The notes under the pieces are model-generated. The model did no database searches, was not told the DNA's origin, and saw only the letters and a list, made by a program, of their open reading frames with translations. A DNA stretch of 64,000 bases from Salvator merianae (lineage: Eukaryota; Chordata; Lepidosauria; Squamata; Teiidae), in NCBI GenBank assembly GCA_003586115.2, contig QVOM02000070.1:1669735-1733734 (forward strand), in the 5' to 3' direction. This document shows, in pieces, positions 11,761-23,435 of the stretch (its first letter is position 1; every line of letters begins with the position of its first letter). The position numbers and the translations under genes are program-made.

Positions 11761-12109
11761 TCATGAGAGACAGGTGTATCCATGACATTAAACACAATAA
11801 ACACAATAAAGACACTCAAACCACTGCTGGACAACTTTTATTATAGTGCAGGCTTACAAGTAAATGGTTTAAAATCTGAAATTTTATACAAAAATATAAA
11901 TTCAAACATTCAATGGCAGACATAACTTCTCTCAGGGTATAAAACAGTAATCAAAGCTTTCTGCTATTTTGGGATTCAGATTTTTAAAAATCCAGATCTT
12001 CTCAGCACAAACCTTACCAATTTGAATAAAACACAATTGAAATTAAATCACAAGTGGTATCGTGCACAAATACATGCATAAATACATATAAAAATATATC
12101 AGTCCAGCC

Positions 12110-12360
12110 TGTTGGTGCTGTGGGTATGGGCTTGAGAAGTTACTTACATATGTGGTGTTCTTGCCCCTTAGTACAAACCTTTTGGAAAGCAGTGCATGCT
12201 GAAACAGAGACTAAGCTTTGTATACCTATGGCTTGCTAACCAGACTTGTGTATATTGTAGAAATACAGAGCTATCAATCTACTCAAGTCAGCACTAAAAC
12301 TCTTAGACATCATGCTTTTAGCTGCTAAATAAGTGCTGGCAACAAAATGGAAAAGCATTT
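12110..12360 (+). mobile_element. Possible L1 ORF2 C-terminal relic
   Basis: The plus strand can be read as HMWCSCPLVQTFWKAVHAE, then after stops MLLAAK...LATKWKS. This resembles the zinc-knuckle-like H...C...V..FW end of L1 ORF2 and the following AA..L..WK motif. It is broken and short, so the assignment is tentative. Confidence 0.45.
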
Positions 12361-12531
12361 CACAATGTCCTCTCTCAAGTCAGTATGCTCCTCTATGGAC
12401 GATAGCAACATGGGAAAGATCCATAATCTCCAGGGACAAACTGATGAGTCATCCTTCTACGCAACCTGGGATCTATTCCCAATTTATGCACCATCATCCT
12501 CAGATTTTAACCCACCAGAATATCACCCTAT

Positions 12532-13647
12532 GGCCGCGGTCAGACATCGTCAATGTAATCCGTATAGAAGAGTACACGCAGTGAATTCATCTTCTGGTCA
12601 ATCCCACAGTTACAATTTAACACGGAGTCAATTCGTACTTGCTCGTTCCCACACTGATATTTCCCATGCTTGGCAGTACTCTTTCTGCCTCCACCCCTCA
12701 TCAAATTCTCCTCCCTATGCAGTCAGCGATTGGCTGCAGTCCCAACGTTCAAACCTTGACGTCACAGGGGCGGGAAAGTCAAGCTCCGCTCTCTGCATGT
12801 CCCCACTGCTGCCTCGGAACATGGATTAACTTGGCAGCATTACTAGTCATTCGCCATTTGCTCCTCCCTGCAGCCTCTGTCTACTGAAGCAGAACTTAAA
12901 AACTACGCAGAACTTAAAAACTACGTTCACTTTAAAACTATGAACTTTAAAAAACTAAGCTTTTGAAATGCGCAGTTCTGCTATCCTGCTGTTTCACTTT
13001 AACTAAGCTTTTGAAATGCGGAGTTCTGCTATCCTGCTGATTCACTTTAGCGCAACTGCGCAATTTAAAAGTAGCGGGAGAGGTGCATAACAAAGGGAAA
13101 AGGGAGAGGTGCATAACAAAGGGAAAAAGTGGGGAGGGAACGTGGGGGGGCTCTACTATTTTTAACTGTGTGCTGACCAGGCAAAACTCCAAACAGGCGC
13201 AGTTTATTTTTTCCTTTAAAGAGCAGATGGAAGTGGAGAAAGCCTTTAATTTCTTCCTGGCAGGACCACAGCTTAGCGAAGAAGGAGGACGATTTATTTT
13301 CCCCTGGCAGCGAGGGAAGGGGGGATAATGGAGGCAGAGGAAACTAATGTGCTTCCTGCCCACCCACAAAGTCTGTCACTGGACGGCACAAAATGGGGAT
13401 CCCTCCCTCTGCACGCCCCCCAAAACAGTACGGTCCCTCTCAAATAATCGCTTTCCCCGTGCCCACAGCACAAAGTAAAGCGCGCTAGCGATCTGGAACG
13501 GCTTGAGAGTTCATTAAATCCGAAGACAAAGTAATCCGGATTTCGCCAATTTAATCCATAAAAATTACGGAACGGCAAGATCATGTCGGGACAGCGGGAA
13601 CTGAAGACGGCCTGTAAACTGATTAAATGCCGTGTCGGAACGCAGCC
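12532..13647. mobile_element. 1.1-kb non-autonomous TIR element, CpG-rich
   Basis: The ends are GGCCGCGGTCAGACATCG and, in reverse, GGCTGCGTTCCGACACGGC. TAT flanks both sides (12529-12531 and 13648-13650). The interior has several short tandem duplications and no transposase. Similar termini appear at 3504, 13892 and 17675, so this is one subfamily. The open frames inside look like chance frames in a G+C-richer insert. Confidence 0.7.
12953..13048. repeat. 48-bp tandem duplication
   Basis: AACTAAGCTTTTGAAATGCG begins two adjacent copies (12953-13000 and 13001-13048) differing at a few bases. A second small duplication (GTGCATAACAAAGGGAAAA) follows at about 13083-13130. Confidence 0.9.
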
Positions 13648-13792
13648 TATGTCACTCTGGCTCAGTTCCCATAATGTTCCATAGTAACCTTGGTTTTCTC
13701 TTTGTCGTTACTGCTGTTGACAGTGATGTTTTTTGACATACACGGTCAAGTATTCAAACAATAAAAATGTATGTATATAATGACTATTAGAA

Positions 13793-13875
13793 TGTACGTT
13801 TAGGTACTGACTCCAGGTTGGAGAGACAGGCAGAATGCTGGATTACATGGGGTGTGGGTCCTCCTGTGTTCTTGT
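13793..13875 (+). mobile_element. L3/CR1-like LINE tail fragment
   Basis: GTTTAGGTACTGACTCCAGG through GGTCCTCCTGTGTTCTTGTG is a shortened form of the 10765-10960 tail with an internal deletion. Confidence 0.6.
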
Positions 13876-13889
13876 GAATTTAAAGCAAG

Positions 13890-14884
13890 GCTGCGATCAG
13901 ACACAACAACAAAAAAGCATCTCTGAGGCGGCTCAAAGACAGCTTTGAGGTGGGATTGTTCACACACCAGTCTCCCCCTCCCCCTTCTCGTGAATGTTCT
14001 ATGCTAGAAAGGGTGGATTAGAGAAGGTTGGGGACACGAGGGCCACACACTGTCTCTGTGAGGCGCCTCCAGGTCACCCCTTTTGTTACATCCAAACACA
14101 GCTTAAGTCTCACAGCAAGGAATTAGAGGTAACTGCTCAACCTACAGAGAACTACATCTGTGCCTGGGGGCCTCAAACAGAGTGCAACTGAACATAAGGC
14201 ATAACAGATTGGATCCTCCAGGTTGGATTTCTGCAAAAACAAAAACATCACTCAGATGGTAAATCGTATGCAAATAGGAATGGGCAGGTGAAGGGTGATG
14301 GGATTTGTGGTCCGGTAAGTAGAGGACCTTGTGGTCCAAATCAAGACGAAGTAATCTCTGGGACAAGTAACTTTAGCAAATTGGCTGACAAAGGATTTTA
14401 GCAACCTTTTCTCCCTCCGTTAAACAGAACCGACTTAAGCCTTCCAACTGCTGTAAAATAGGAGATGAATGAAGCACAATTCCTATAAAATTAACCAGTC
14501 ATTTCATTTGATTCTTTTATTAGATTTGACCCTTGCTGTAAACACAATGCCACATCAGCTGTGTAAAAAATGCAGAAAGCCCAGAACAAAATATAATTAA
14601 AACATGAAGCAAAATTAAGAAGTCAGTGCTTCCAGCCATCAGGATGCAAGAACTGTAAAAGTCCAAGCGCAGAGCTGAAGCCAAAGAAATTCTTTCGTTC
14701 AGGGAAAAGCCAAGATCAGGAAAGATCCAACTGGCACGGCGGGGTGGTGGAAAAAAAGGCAGGATTGTTGAAGCCTTCGTTTTCCTTATTAGCCACCCCA
14801 CCCCCAATCCGCTTCTCATATTTTCCAACCTGATTGGATCAAACAAAACCAGGTGCCTCGGGGTCTGCATAGGACTAGAAACCC
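13890..14884. other. Intergenic; TIR-like start and minus-strand poly(A) signal
   Basis: AGGCTGCGATCAGACACAAC at 13891 resembles the terminus of the preceding element, but its partner end was not found. An AATAAA on the minus strand lies at 14516-14521. No gene was recognised. Confidence 0.35.
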
Positions 14885-15800
14885 TGCCGTTTCTTGCAGT
14901 GTACGAGACGTAAAACCGCGCGGGTGAAACTCCGCTCCTGGTCAGCTGAAGAAGCGGTTAGAGATGATGAGAATACCTGGAAGGCATCACAGGTTGAGAA
15001 TGGCTTCAGTAGCCCTTCTGCTTTATCACCTGCATCAGCTGCACAGCAGGCAGAATCCCACAGGTACAGCCTTCTGCTTGCCGCGATTTATTATCCGTAT
15101 AAGTCCTTATTATTTTGTTCCAGATCCCTTCCCTTCTGAAAAGAAGCGGGGAGGGAAAGAAGGGGGAAGATAAACCGAAGTGCAGATCTTACCCTCGCTG
15201 TTTTATTTTTCTTCCTCTTATTTTCTCCTATTTTCCCACAACTGGAATTTGTGAGTTTTCGGAGGAACAGCTCCCGCTGAATTCAAAAGCAGTTCCTCGT
15301 GGATAACACAGCGTCTTCACAGACTGATGCGCACTTTATTTGGAGTAAGCCTCGCTAAACTCAGGAGTTAACTTCCGAATAACCACGGGCAAGACAGACC
15401 AAAAGACAAGCTCTCTTCTGCCGCTTTCTGTGTTTTATGAGTCCTCCACCAAAACTGCCAAGAATCTTATTCAGTATATTTTCCGTCGGGGGCGTGTCCT
15501 TCCAAGACACACCCACCTGTTCCTACCCCCCCCCCCGCGAGTCTAAGGAAAGGCTTTCGCATTCGAACCTTTTTCTGCCGGGATCCTGACGGATCAGCTT
15601 GGGCGCCGCAGATCTTAAGGACAGAAGAGAGCCAGGAGAGGAATTCACCTTCTCCAGACATACCAACCCAAAGACGTCCTTGACCTTCCAGAAAAAGTCT
15701 CAAGATAAAACCAGGTACATGTGACACGACAGCCATTCCTCGCGGGGAACCTCGGAGTCCAGCCTCTTCACCCTAGAGAGGTAGGTCTCTGGGTGTGTGA
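14885..15800. promoter_or_regulatory. CpG-rich block, possible CpG-island promoter
   Basis: CpG dinucleotides are far denser here than in flanking DNA; about 40 were noted by eye in 900 bases, including GTAAAACCGCGCGGGTG near 14910, GGCGCCGCAG near 15603 and CTCGCGGGG near 15740. The block is not within a recognised transposon. A short plus-strand frame at 15000-15065 (MASVALLLYHLHQL) ends at ACAG/GTACAG and could be a first exon, but no downstream exon was found. Promoter function is inference. Confidence 0.4.
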
Positions 15801-16236
15801 ATTTACCCCGCTAGGGCGTCACCTCGCTTCTTTACAAATTAGGGGTGGAATAACCACACTTTGCTCCTCACGCCTCTCACGCACAGGCTAAAATGCATCA
15901 GTGAAGATGCCTTCCGTGTTTTGCTTTTTTGTTGTTTTTTTCTTTGCTCTTTTCTTTTTTCCTGGATCTTTTAAGGAGCCAACCAGATTCATTGTCTGTT
16001 TGATGGGTGGGGATGCTCAGCCTGTAACGGTATTGCCTCTACTAGGGAAAGAAAAGAGATCCACATGGTATTTATTATTTTGTCATTTCTCACCTGCAGT
16101 TTATGTCTCTTTTGGCAGTGGAGTGGGGGTGACCAACCAGCACCTCAACCCTGTGAGGTAGGTTTAGGGAGAGAGGGTTAGAGGAGGGAAGAACAGCAAA
16201 GGGGAGACAGGGTGGCTGAATGCGGATCTGAATCCA

Positions 16237-16461
16237 GGGCTGTGTTCACACCTGAGTTTTAATCCAGCTTCAGTCCACCTTCAGAGTGAGAGAACACATC
16301 AACAAAGCGGCTAGCCATTTTCTTTCCATATTATCTAAACAAAATGTGAATCTTTTCAGTTAGATAATGCCAAAATAAAACAGCTAGTCCTTTTGCTGAG
16401 GTGATCTCACACTCTGAAAGTGGACTGAAGCTTAATTAAAACTTAAGTGTGAACACAGCCC
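16237..16461. mobile_element. MITE with long inverted ends (225 bp)
   Basis: The ends are GGGCTGTGTTCACACCTGAG and TTAAGTGTGAACACAGCCC, followed inward by paired TTAATCCAGCTTCAGTCCAC and GTGGACTGAAGCTTAATTAA blocks. No coding capacity. A half copy lies near 57222-57270. Confidence 0.8.
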
Positions 16462-16599
16462 AGGGCTCTTGGCTGTAGCATGAAATTATATATAATGCGC
16501 CAGAATCAACCCCTGTTTCTTTTTTGTGATCCTAGACCCAGTCACTGAAGCTGGATTAAAACTGAGGTCTGACTGGGCCACTGACCTGGACTGGGGCAT

Positions 16600-16735
16600 C
16601 TGAACTATGATTTGGGAGTCCAGGGATCGACTCCCTACCCAGTCATTAAGCTCACTGGGTGCTCTTGGACAAGTTACAAATTTTCAGTTTTGCCTATCAC
16701 ACAGAAGTGTTGCTAGGATAAAAGGAATGAGTGTA
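16600..16735 (+). mobile_element. MIR-like SINE fragment
   Basis: The order is a tRNA-type GGGATCGACTCCC, then GCTCTTGGACAAGTTACAAA, then a GTTGCTAGGATAAAA block, as in MIR/CORE-SINEs. It is degenerate. Confidence 0.45.
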
Positions 16736-17250
16736 TTATTTGTAAGAAACCTAAGACATACATGCGAAATAAAAATTACTCTTTTAAATTCAGGGTGGAG
16801 AAAATACGTTTCCTAAGATCTTTTCATTTGTTTGCTACAACAAACTAGTGTGGTTTTTCCTCTGAAATGATTGAAAGTCATGCAACTTGGCCATTCGAAG
16901 CTGCTTCAGAAACAAGACTAGCTCTGGTGTTGGTTTTTGCACACAGTGGCTGGGTCTCCACTTATGGAACATGGCAGCTTTGTTGTGAGTGTATGGGAGA
17001 GGTGTCCCAATCTGTTACTGAAGTGGTGGAAGGCACCTCCAGTTCAGAGCATCATTTTCAGTGGCCAATCATGGCAGCTCCATTCAGGGTGCAAATGGTA
17101 CCTCCCACAGCCATTGTCCCCAGAATGGGGCAGCATGACTGGTATAGGCTGCCTGCTGCCTGAGCGGGTGAAGACATGGTGGCTGTGGGTACCTTCTTGT
17201 GTGGCAGCGAGTGCCTCCTTTTGAAAGTGGAGATGTGGCCAGAGTCTCTT

Positions 17251-17625
17251 CAACACTGCCCAGCACCACCATCAGAGGGCAGCCAGCTGGGGATAGCAGA
17301 TAATCCTCAGAATGGCAGTGTCATCAGAACTTTGACCAGAGCCAACAAGTAGGGGCGCTGTGGAGAATGAAAAAAAGCAACTCATGGCCCCTATTAATTT
17401 CCTAGAGAAGGCACCAGCAGAAGTCCCTATGGGGATTCAACACTGCCCAGCACCACCATCAGAGGGCAACCAGCTGGGAATAGCAGATAACCCTCAGAAT
17501 GGCAGTGTCATCAGAACTTTGACCAGAGCCAACCAGTAGGGGCGCTGTGGAGAATGAAAAAAAAGCAACTCATGGCCCCTATTAATTTCCTAGAGAAGGC
17601 ACCAGCAGAAGCCCCTATGGGGATT
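17251..17625. repeat. 187-bp tandem duplication
   Basis: Two adjacent copies (17251-17437 and 17438-17625) both begin CAACACTGCCCAGCACCACC and end CCTATGGGGATT. They differ by only about half a dozen substitutions and one inserted A, so the duplication is recent. Confidence 0.95.
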
Positions 17626-17674
17626 CAACAACTGCTTCCATGCTACTTGTTGGCATAAGGTCTGCCCAGAGCTA

Positions 17675-17813
17675 GGGCTGCATCCAGATGTCACCTACTT
17701 ATTTCACTATATTTGGATATTCCGGAATAAAGCATGGCTATTCCGGAATATCCATGCTTTATTCCAGAATATCCAAATATAGCAGAATAAGTAAGTGACA
17801 ACTGGATGCAGAC
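17675..17813. mobile_element. Fold-back MITE (139 bp)
   Basis: The left arm GGGCTGCATCCAGATGTCAC through TATTTGGATATTCCGGAATA pairs with the right arm TATTCCAGAATATCCAAATA through AACTGGATGCAG. A half copy with the other end (TCTGGATGCAGCCC) is at about 19100-19159. Confidence 0.85.
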
Positions 17814-18049
17814 AAAGTAGTCCTCACTGTTTAATACAAGGTACATTCTTTTCCTCCTTAGCATATAGGGACACAGGCTTGCCTTTCTCTCTGTCTGGAG
17901 CAGATCAGGTTTCTACTATTTCCCTTACATGTCAACTAGTTTCTTTCCCTCTAAGACATTTATTTGGTTATGGCATTAATATCTCCCCTTAACATTTCTT
18001 CCCCATTATATTGTCATATCAGTCCAATGATACAGACTGGGAGCTGGTG

Positions 18050-18155
18050 GCTATTCAAGGTCACACCATGAATTTTTGCAGCCAAGTGGGGATTTGAACC
18101 GAGGGATTCCTATATTCTAGCACAAAATTTCAGTCTCCTCACTACACTGTCTCTA
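18050..18155 (-). mobile_element. MIR-like SINE fragment
   Basis: On the minus strand this reads as a tRNA-like head with GGTTCAAATCCCCACTTGGC. It is short and degenerate. Confidence 0.4.
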
Positions 18156-18377
18156 TGGACAGCTCCTTCTTCAGGACTAGCTGGGAAAACAAGATCCAAA
18201 AAAATGGTTCTTGATTTTTGAACTTTCCGTTTCTCTCTACAATTTCAGCACCAGATTATGATAACCATATTGGTTGCTTAATCTAGGAATTGCATGTTTT
18301 CTATTTCTGGTGCTAGAGAATAGCATGGCTGAGGTATTGTCAACTATCTGTAGTATCTGTGGAGGTGCTCTTTATAT

Positions 18378-18480
18378 TAGAGATTTACATGAAGTTAAAT
18401 TAGCTTTTGGATTTGAATCAAACCAAACACTCCTTTGTTTGCTTTGAATTTGAATTTTTTTCTTTGAACAGCCATCATAT
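18378..18480. mobile_element. Fragment of the TTTGAA-rich hAT-like family
   Basis: It begins TAGAGATTTACATGAAG and contains TTTGAATCAAACCAAACAC, the word pattern of the family described at 45497-45839. The right end was not found. Confidence 0.5.
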
Positions 18481-20650
18481 TTTGAGATAGTCTTTCTAGA
18501 ATACACAAAAACTTGCCTCTCAATCCTACCTAGGCTACACAGTCTACTGAGAGGCCATTATTAATATATTAAAGTTAACTTCCAGGTCCTGCAGAATCAA
18601 CAGGGGCAGTCTCCCCTGCCAAGTTCCCAAGAGGGTTTAGCCATACTTTCCTTTAAATGATTTCTGAATCATTTGAGACAGCCTTCTTGGACCTTGGGAT
18701 TGTGGGGATACTCATTCTCATAGGAGGCCTTGTGAAGACCTCATTGCCTGTGGAGCTACTTTGAGAAGGCCAGAAATAGCAAGGTAAACTCAGGTGAGTG
18801 TTCAACTTGCTTCTAGGACTATATCTGCTAGATATTTCTTCTAGCAATCCCCATGTAAGATGGGCATGACAATCTCAACGTTTTCAGAAAGGAATCAGGC
18901 TGATCTTCATATCATAAGTGGGCTCAGATCTGGATCAAAATGGATCTAGACCAATTTGACTCCTATAAGATATTTGGGACTAGAACTTCCATCCCAATCA
19001 GCAGAACAGTACAAGCTAGAGCTATGAAATTCTAGTTTTAGTTAGAAACCTATGGAAGGGTTCTGTTTGGCAAAGACTGACCCAGGCTGTGAAGATCCAG
19101 GCTTTATTCTGGAATATCCAAATGCAGCAGAATAAGTAAGCGACGTCTGGATGCAGCCCTAGATAATTCATCCTTCCCTTTTCAACAATTGTAGCTTTCA
19201 ATGTGGGCTGTGTGTGATGTCAACACAGATTGATCTAAGCTTCCATGAATGATAGATCCAGACTCAACTGAAAGGACTGTATAGCGTTGTTGAGAATTTA
19301 ACTGTAGTTTGCCAACAGGCATTTTTTTCATACATTTGTCTAATTCCTTTGAAAAGCCATTTGAGTTGAGAGATAAAAATGAGATACTATGGAGCTTTGG
19401 AAAGGCTATGGCAGTTCTGTCTGAATATTCTGTCTCAGCTGGATCAGAATCTGGTGCTTGTTTGAAGGAAAAAGGATGTGTCTCAATTCTGTGGGAAAAT
19501 TGTAGCCTTTGATCTGGAGTGCTGTTTCCATTTTTTCTAGTTGTGTAGTGTGTTGAGTTGCGAATGATGCTTGGAGATGAGCAAAAGTCTTGGAAATGGG
19601 CAAAAGGCATTCTGTCTGTGCTCCACACAGTGAGGAATGGTTCACTGTGAGGCAGATTGTCTCGGAGAGAACTGGACTGTCCTTCATTAGGGATCTGTAA
19701 GAAGATGCTGATGAAAGATACAATAATCCATCAATAGGCAGATGATCTAGGCAAGGCTGCCTAACTTCTGGCCTTCCAGATGTTGCTGAACTACAATTCC
19801 CATCATCTTTACATCAGTCACATTGGCTGAGACTTAGGAGAATTATGGATCAGCAGCATCTGAAGAGACAGTTTGGCCAGCCCTGGTCTAGAGGTCCACT
19901 GAGGATCTTTCCAATTACATGGCTCAAAATTTGTCTTCCCCAAGTTCACAAACTTATGGCAGGCTGGTCTAGGGAAAAGATTGTCTCTGTTGGTTACATC
20001 CAGATCATTTCAGCCAAAGCGAAACATTTTCTGGTCCTCGAACACAAAAAACCTTTAGTTTAGGAAAATTGTCTAGAACTGATGGGAGTTGTAATTAAGG
20101 AACATCTGGACTGCCACAATGGAGCTGTCTTGATCTCACCCACTTCCAGTGCGGCACCTACCTCATCAACTGGTTTTCGAGTCTCTTCTTCACTGGCAAC
20201 AAAAGATACTTTCCAAAAAGTTCCTGAGATATTAATGGCTTCAGAAAAATGTTTTCCATTTCCCAAAAAATGTTTGTGCGTAGAAGATTGCATCTACATT
20301 TTAAGTGCTGTAGAAGCTCCTCTTTTCTATTACTGTATTAGTCAGCTCAGGAGGTTTGCTCATCACAGTTTGTCCCATTGCGCTCATTTTCAGAAAGTTT
20401 ATCCCCCCTGAGACTGATGAATTACACAGTGCATCACCTTGGTCTGCCCGTAACTGCAGTCCAGTACATAAGCTCAGGAAACTAGATGTCCTTGAGCCAT
20501 TAGTTCTAATGATTCTCATTGCTCTCTGGAGAGCAGTAAAAAACAAGCATCTAAAGAACAATTTACTGTGGGGTATGTTGATGCCCCAGCAATAGGGACA
20601 AAATCTAGAAAAAGTGAAAATTGGAAAGTTGAAACGGTAGTGGCTGGAAC
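18481..20650. other. Intergenic; no recognisable gene
   Basis: Apart from the half MITE at about 19100-19159 nothing was identified. The longest open frame (19182-19628, minus) overlaps competing frames on the other strand and shows no family motif. Confidence 0.4.
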
Positions 20651-20942
20651 TGGAGATGCACATGGATGTTTTTCTGGTTTAGTTTGATTTGAACTGAACA
20701 CTCCTTGTTTGGTTTGAATTTGACTTTTTTTTTTTTTTTTGAACAGGCATGGTGTTTGGTTTGATTTGAACACCTTTGAACTCGGTGTGTTCAATAGGCT
20801 AATTTGAACACCTCCATTGTTTGATTTGAATTCAAATTATGTTTTCAAACAGGCAAGAGTGTCCAGTTTGAGTTTGAACTGTTTGCATGTCCTGTGTTTG
20901 GTCTGAACTGGTTTGAATCTAAACCGGTTTAACACATTTCTA
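20651..20942. mobile_element. TTTGAA-rich hAT-like non-autonomous element
   Basis: It starts TGGAGATGCACATGG and ends AACACATTTCTA, matching the TAGAGATGTGCA-type ends of the family. The interior is dense in TTTGATTTGAAC words and has a T-rich tract. No 8-bp flanking duplication is apparent. Confidence 0.55.
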
Positions 20943-20990
20943 GACAGAAGAGCACATCTACATTTTGATAGCGAAGCCCTTGAAAAGCTT

Positions 20991-21459
20991 TAGGCATTTT
21001 CACACTTTGCACTAGTGAGCATCAGGGATGCTCGCTAGCAAAGTGCCTCCACACTGTGGAAAGGCCCTTGTGACCGGGAGTGTCATATCACTGTTCCCAA
21101 TCACAGATAGCTGTGGAGCACTAATTTATGTTCCACAGCTTTACTAGGAGCTTATAGTCAGCTCCCAGCGAAGTGCATTTGCAATTCAAAGCATGACTGC
21201 ATCGCTCTTGGTGGCCGTGCCTGTGCTTCTGCATGCCTGTGCACTGCATGACACTGCTATTTGCCATGGCACTGGCCACTGTTATGCTGAAGATTGAACT
21301 CAGGACATCAGCATTCACACCACAAATGCTGGTATCCTGCTGATGGTCACAGATATGGCCACGCAGTGTGGATGGTGCCTGCATTGTGTGGTCAATTCCA
21401 CCATGGAATGTTCACTGCTGAACATTCCATGGTGCAAACAGGAAAGTGCAAACAGGCCC
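20991..21459. mobile_element. Harbinger-like MITE (about 470 bp)
   Basis: It runs from AGGCATTTTCACACTTTGC to AAGTGCAAACAGGCCC. The left part shares GCACTAGTGAGCATCAGGGA with the right end of 22723-23151, so the two are inverted copies of one subfamily. Confidence 0.7.
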
Positions 21460-21474
21460 TTGGTCTGGGCTTAT

Positions 21475-21680
21475 GGAGGAGGTATAATGTAGAGGGTAGA
21501 GTACTGAGCTAGAACCTAAGAGCTTCTGGGTTTAAATCCCCATTCTATCATGAAAACTCAGTGGGTGATCCTGAACCAGTCAGTGCACCAAGCCTATCTC
21601 ACAGAGTTCTTCTGGGGATGAAATGGAGGGAGCTCCTTAGGAAAAACTGAGGTTATGAATGACACAAAGAAAGTAGTCTC
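21475..21680 (+). mobile_element. MIR-like SINE
   Basis: The tRNA-like GAGCTTCTGGGTTTAAATCC is followed by GTGATCCTGAACCAGTCAGT and a CTCACAGAGTTCTTCTGGGG block, the order of head, core and tail in reptile MIR-type SINEs. Confidence 0.55.
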
Positions 21681-22023
21681 TATGTAAAAAGTGGAGGGCA
21701 GGCTTGGTAGATTTCACTGGGTGTTTTTCCTAATGGTCCGTGTAGTTATAGCTGTGTCCCATTGCCTTCTGTTTTCCTGGTCTAGTAAAAATCCCATACA
21801 CCTTCCATTTGAGTTTCATGAGTTTCCTTACCCACACGGTGCTGTAGTGTTTACAATCCATGTAAACAGAATGGATTCCTACATGAGTTCATGATTTCAC
21901 AACCTAACTGAATGACAATATATTAAACACAGACTGAAACTGTCTGTAAACTTACTCAGTCCCAGATAAGCTGAACCACATTTTAGTAATAAGATTAGAA
22001 TAAAACTACAGCTTTAAGGGAGT

Positions 22024-22190
22024 CAGGATTGCTCAGTGAGAAAACATCTGTTTCGCATGCAGAAGGACCCAGGTTCAATCCCCAGCGTGTCATGGCAGTT
22101 CTGACAAGAAAACTGCAAGGGTTCATTCATATAAATGTCAGGAGCTGAGCTGGACTCAAGGGCATGCTTGACTTTCCCTAAAATAACAAT
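22024..22190 (+). mobile_element. tRNA-derived SINE
   Basis: A tRNA-like head is clear: the A-box-like TTGCTCAGTGAG, then CATCTGTTTCGCATGCAGAA, and the B box GGTTCAATCCC at 22072-22082. It is not a functional tRNA gene because the A box and stems are degraded. The body continues into TGTCAGGAGCTGAGCTGGAC. Confidence 0.65.
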
Positions 22191-22722
22191 TTATCCTTAG
22201 AGCCTTTTCGGTCAACCAGGTCAGGCCTGGCTTCTAACACAGAAGCTACCAACCTTTGCGGCTTGTGAATCTTTTGGACATACTGAGGGCTTGAACCAAC
22301 CAATGGTTGAATCAGCCATTTGGGCACACTAAAGGCTTGAACTGACCAGTGGTTGAATCAACCATTTGGGAAATACTGAGGGCTCTCTCTGGACACTATT
22401 TCCCCACTCTTCCTCCTCCTTATGGGGAATAGGTTGGAGAAGGTAGCTTCTGAACAAGGACATCAAGGAACAGTTGTGAGGCCTGGGCAAGCAAAGGAAA
22501 TGGAAGAACTAGGCCCAGTTTTCTTAAGGTCTTGTACACATCATGGAAGAGGAGGCATCTTTCCACCACCCAAAGAAGGCCTTGAGGCAGGCAAAGAATA
22601 AAAGAAATAGGGATCAACAGCTATTGCAGTTCAGGATGTTACACTGATGAGAAAGAGGTACATTTGCAGACACAAAAGTCTGAGGTGGATTAATAATCTA
22701 GCTGGCCTTGTTTGAATACCTT

Positions 22723-23151
22723 GGGTCTGCTTGCACTTTCCACTGTGGAATGTTCACCAGCAAACATTCCACGGTGGAACTGACCACGCAGCTCGGACGC
22801 CATCCCTACTGTGTGGCCGAATTCATGACCAACAGCAGGATACCAGCATTTGTGATGCGAATGCAGGTAACCGGGCTTAATATTCACTATGACAGTGGCC
22901 GGGAAGCCATCAGCTGCTGCCATAGTGACCGACAGCACTGTGCACTGTGCAGGTGCAGATGCACCCACCGCATGTGGCGTGGCCATGTTTTTGAAGTGTA
23001 AATGCGCTTTGCTGGGAGCTGGTTGTCAGCTCCCGGTGGAGCACAAATTAGTGCTCCATAGCTGTGATTCGGTGCAGCGATATGTTGCTCCCTGCCAAGA
23101 AGGCCTCAGCTAAGTCCCTGATGCTCACTAGTGCAAAGTGTGAAATGGCCC
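22723..23151. mobile_element. Harbinger-like MITE, inverted relative to 20991-21459
   Basis: The ends are GGGTCTGCTTGCACTTTCC and GCAAAGTGTGAAATGGCC. Internal blocks (ACATTCCACGGTGGAA, TCCCTGATGCTCACTAGTGC) match the 20991 copy in reverse order. Confidence 0.7.
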
Positions 23152-23435
23152 TTGGTAAGCATGCTGTATAGCTTTTACAATAAATTTCGAAGCCTTGTTT
23201 TCAGATATGAGGCTACAGTATGTTTCTCCCATTTCAAATTTTCACATCCGTTTCCTTCAAATTGAAAGCACTACAAATGTAGCTGAATGATTAGAGCTCA
23301 TTTGTAGCATCTCTTTTGGTATCAGTGAGGACAATCAGGGATGCCCTGTTGTCATGAGAAGCCTTGGCTGGCTCCACAGAGGCATATATGCTTCAGAACG
23401 TAAGCACACCAAGGATTTAAGTACGCACTTTCCTA

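Noticed and set aside
12347..12829. A 160-codon plus-strand frame
   Set aside because: It runs from LINE-like sequence across the boundary of the 12532 transposon, so it cannot be an ancient gene.
15000..15065. A signal-peptide-like first exon on the plus strand
   Set aside because: No matching downstream exon was found, so it is only mentioned in the CpG-block entry.
22024..22096. A possible tRNA gene
   Set aside because: The B box is good but stems do not pair and a SINE body follows, so it is a tRNA-derived SINE.
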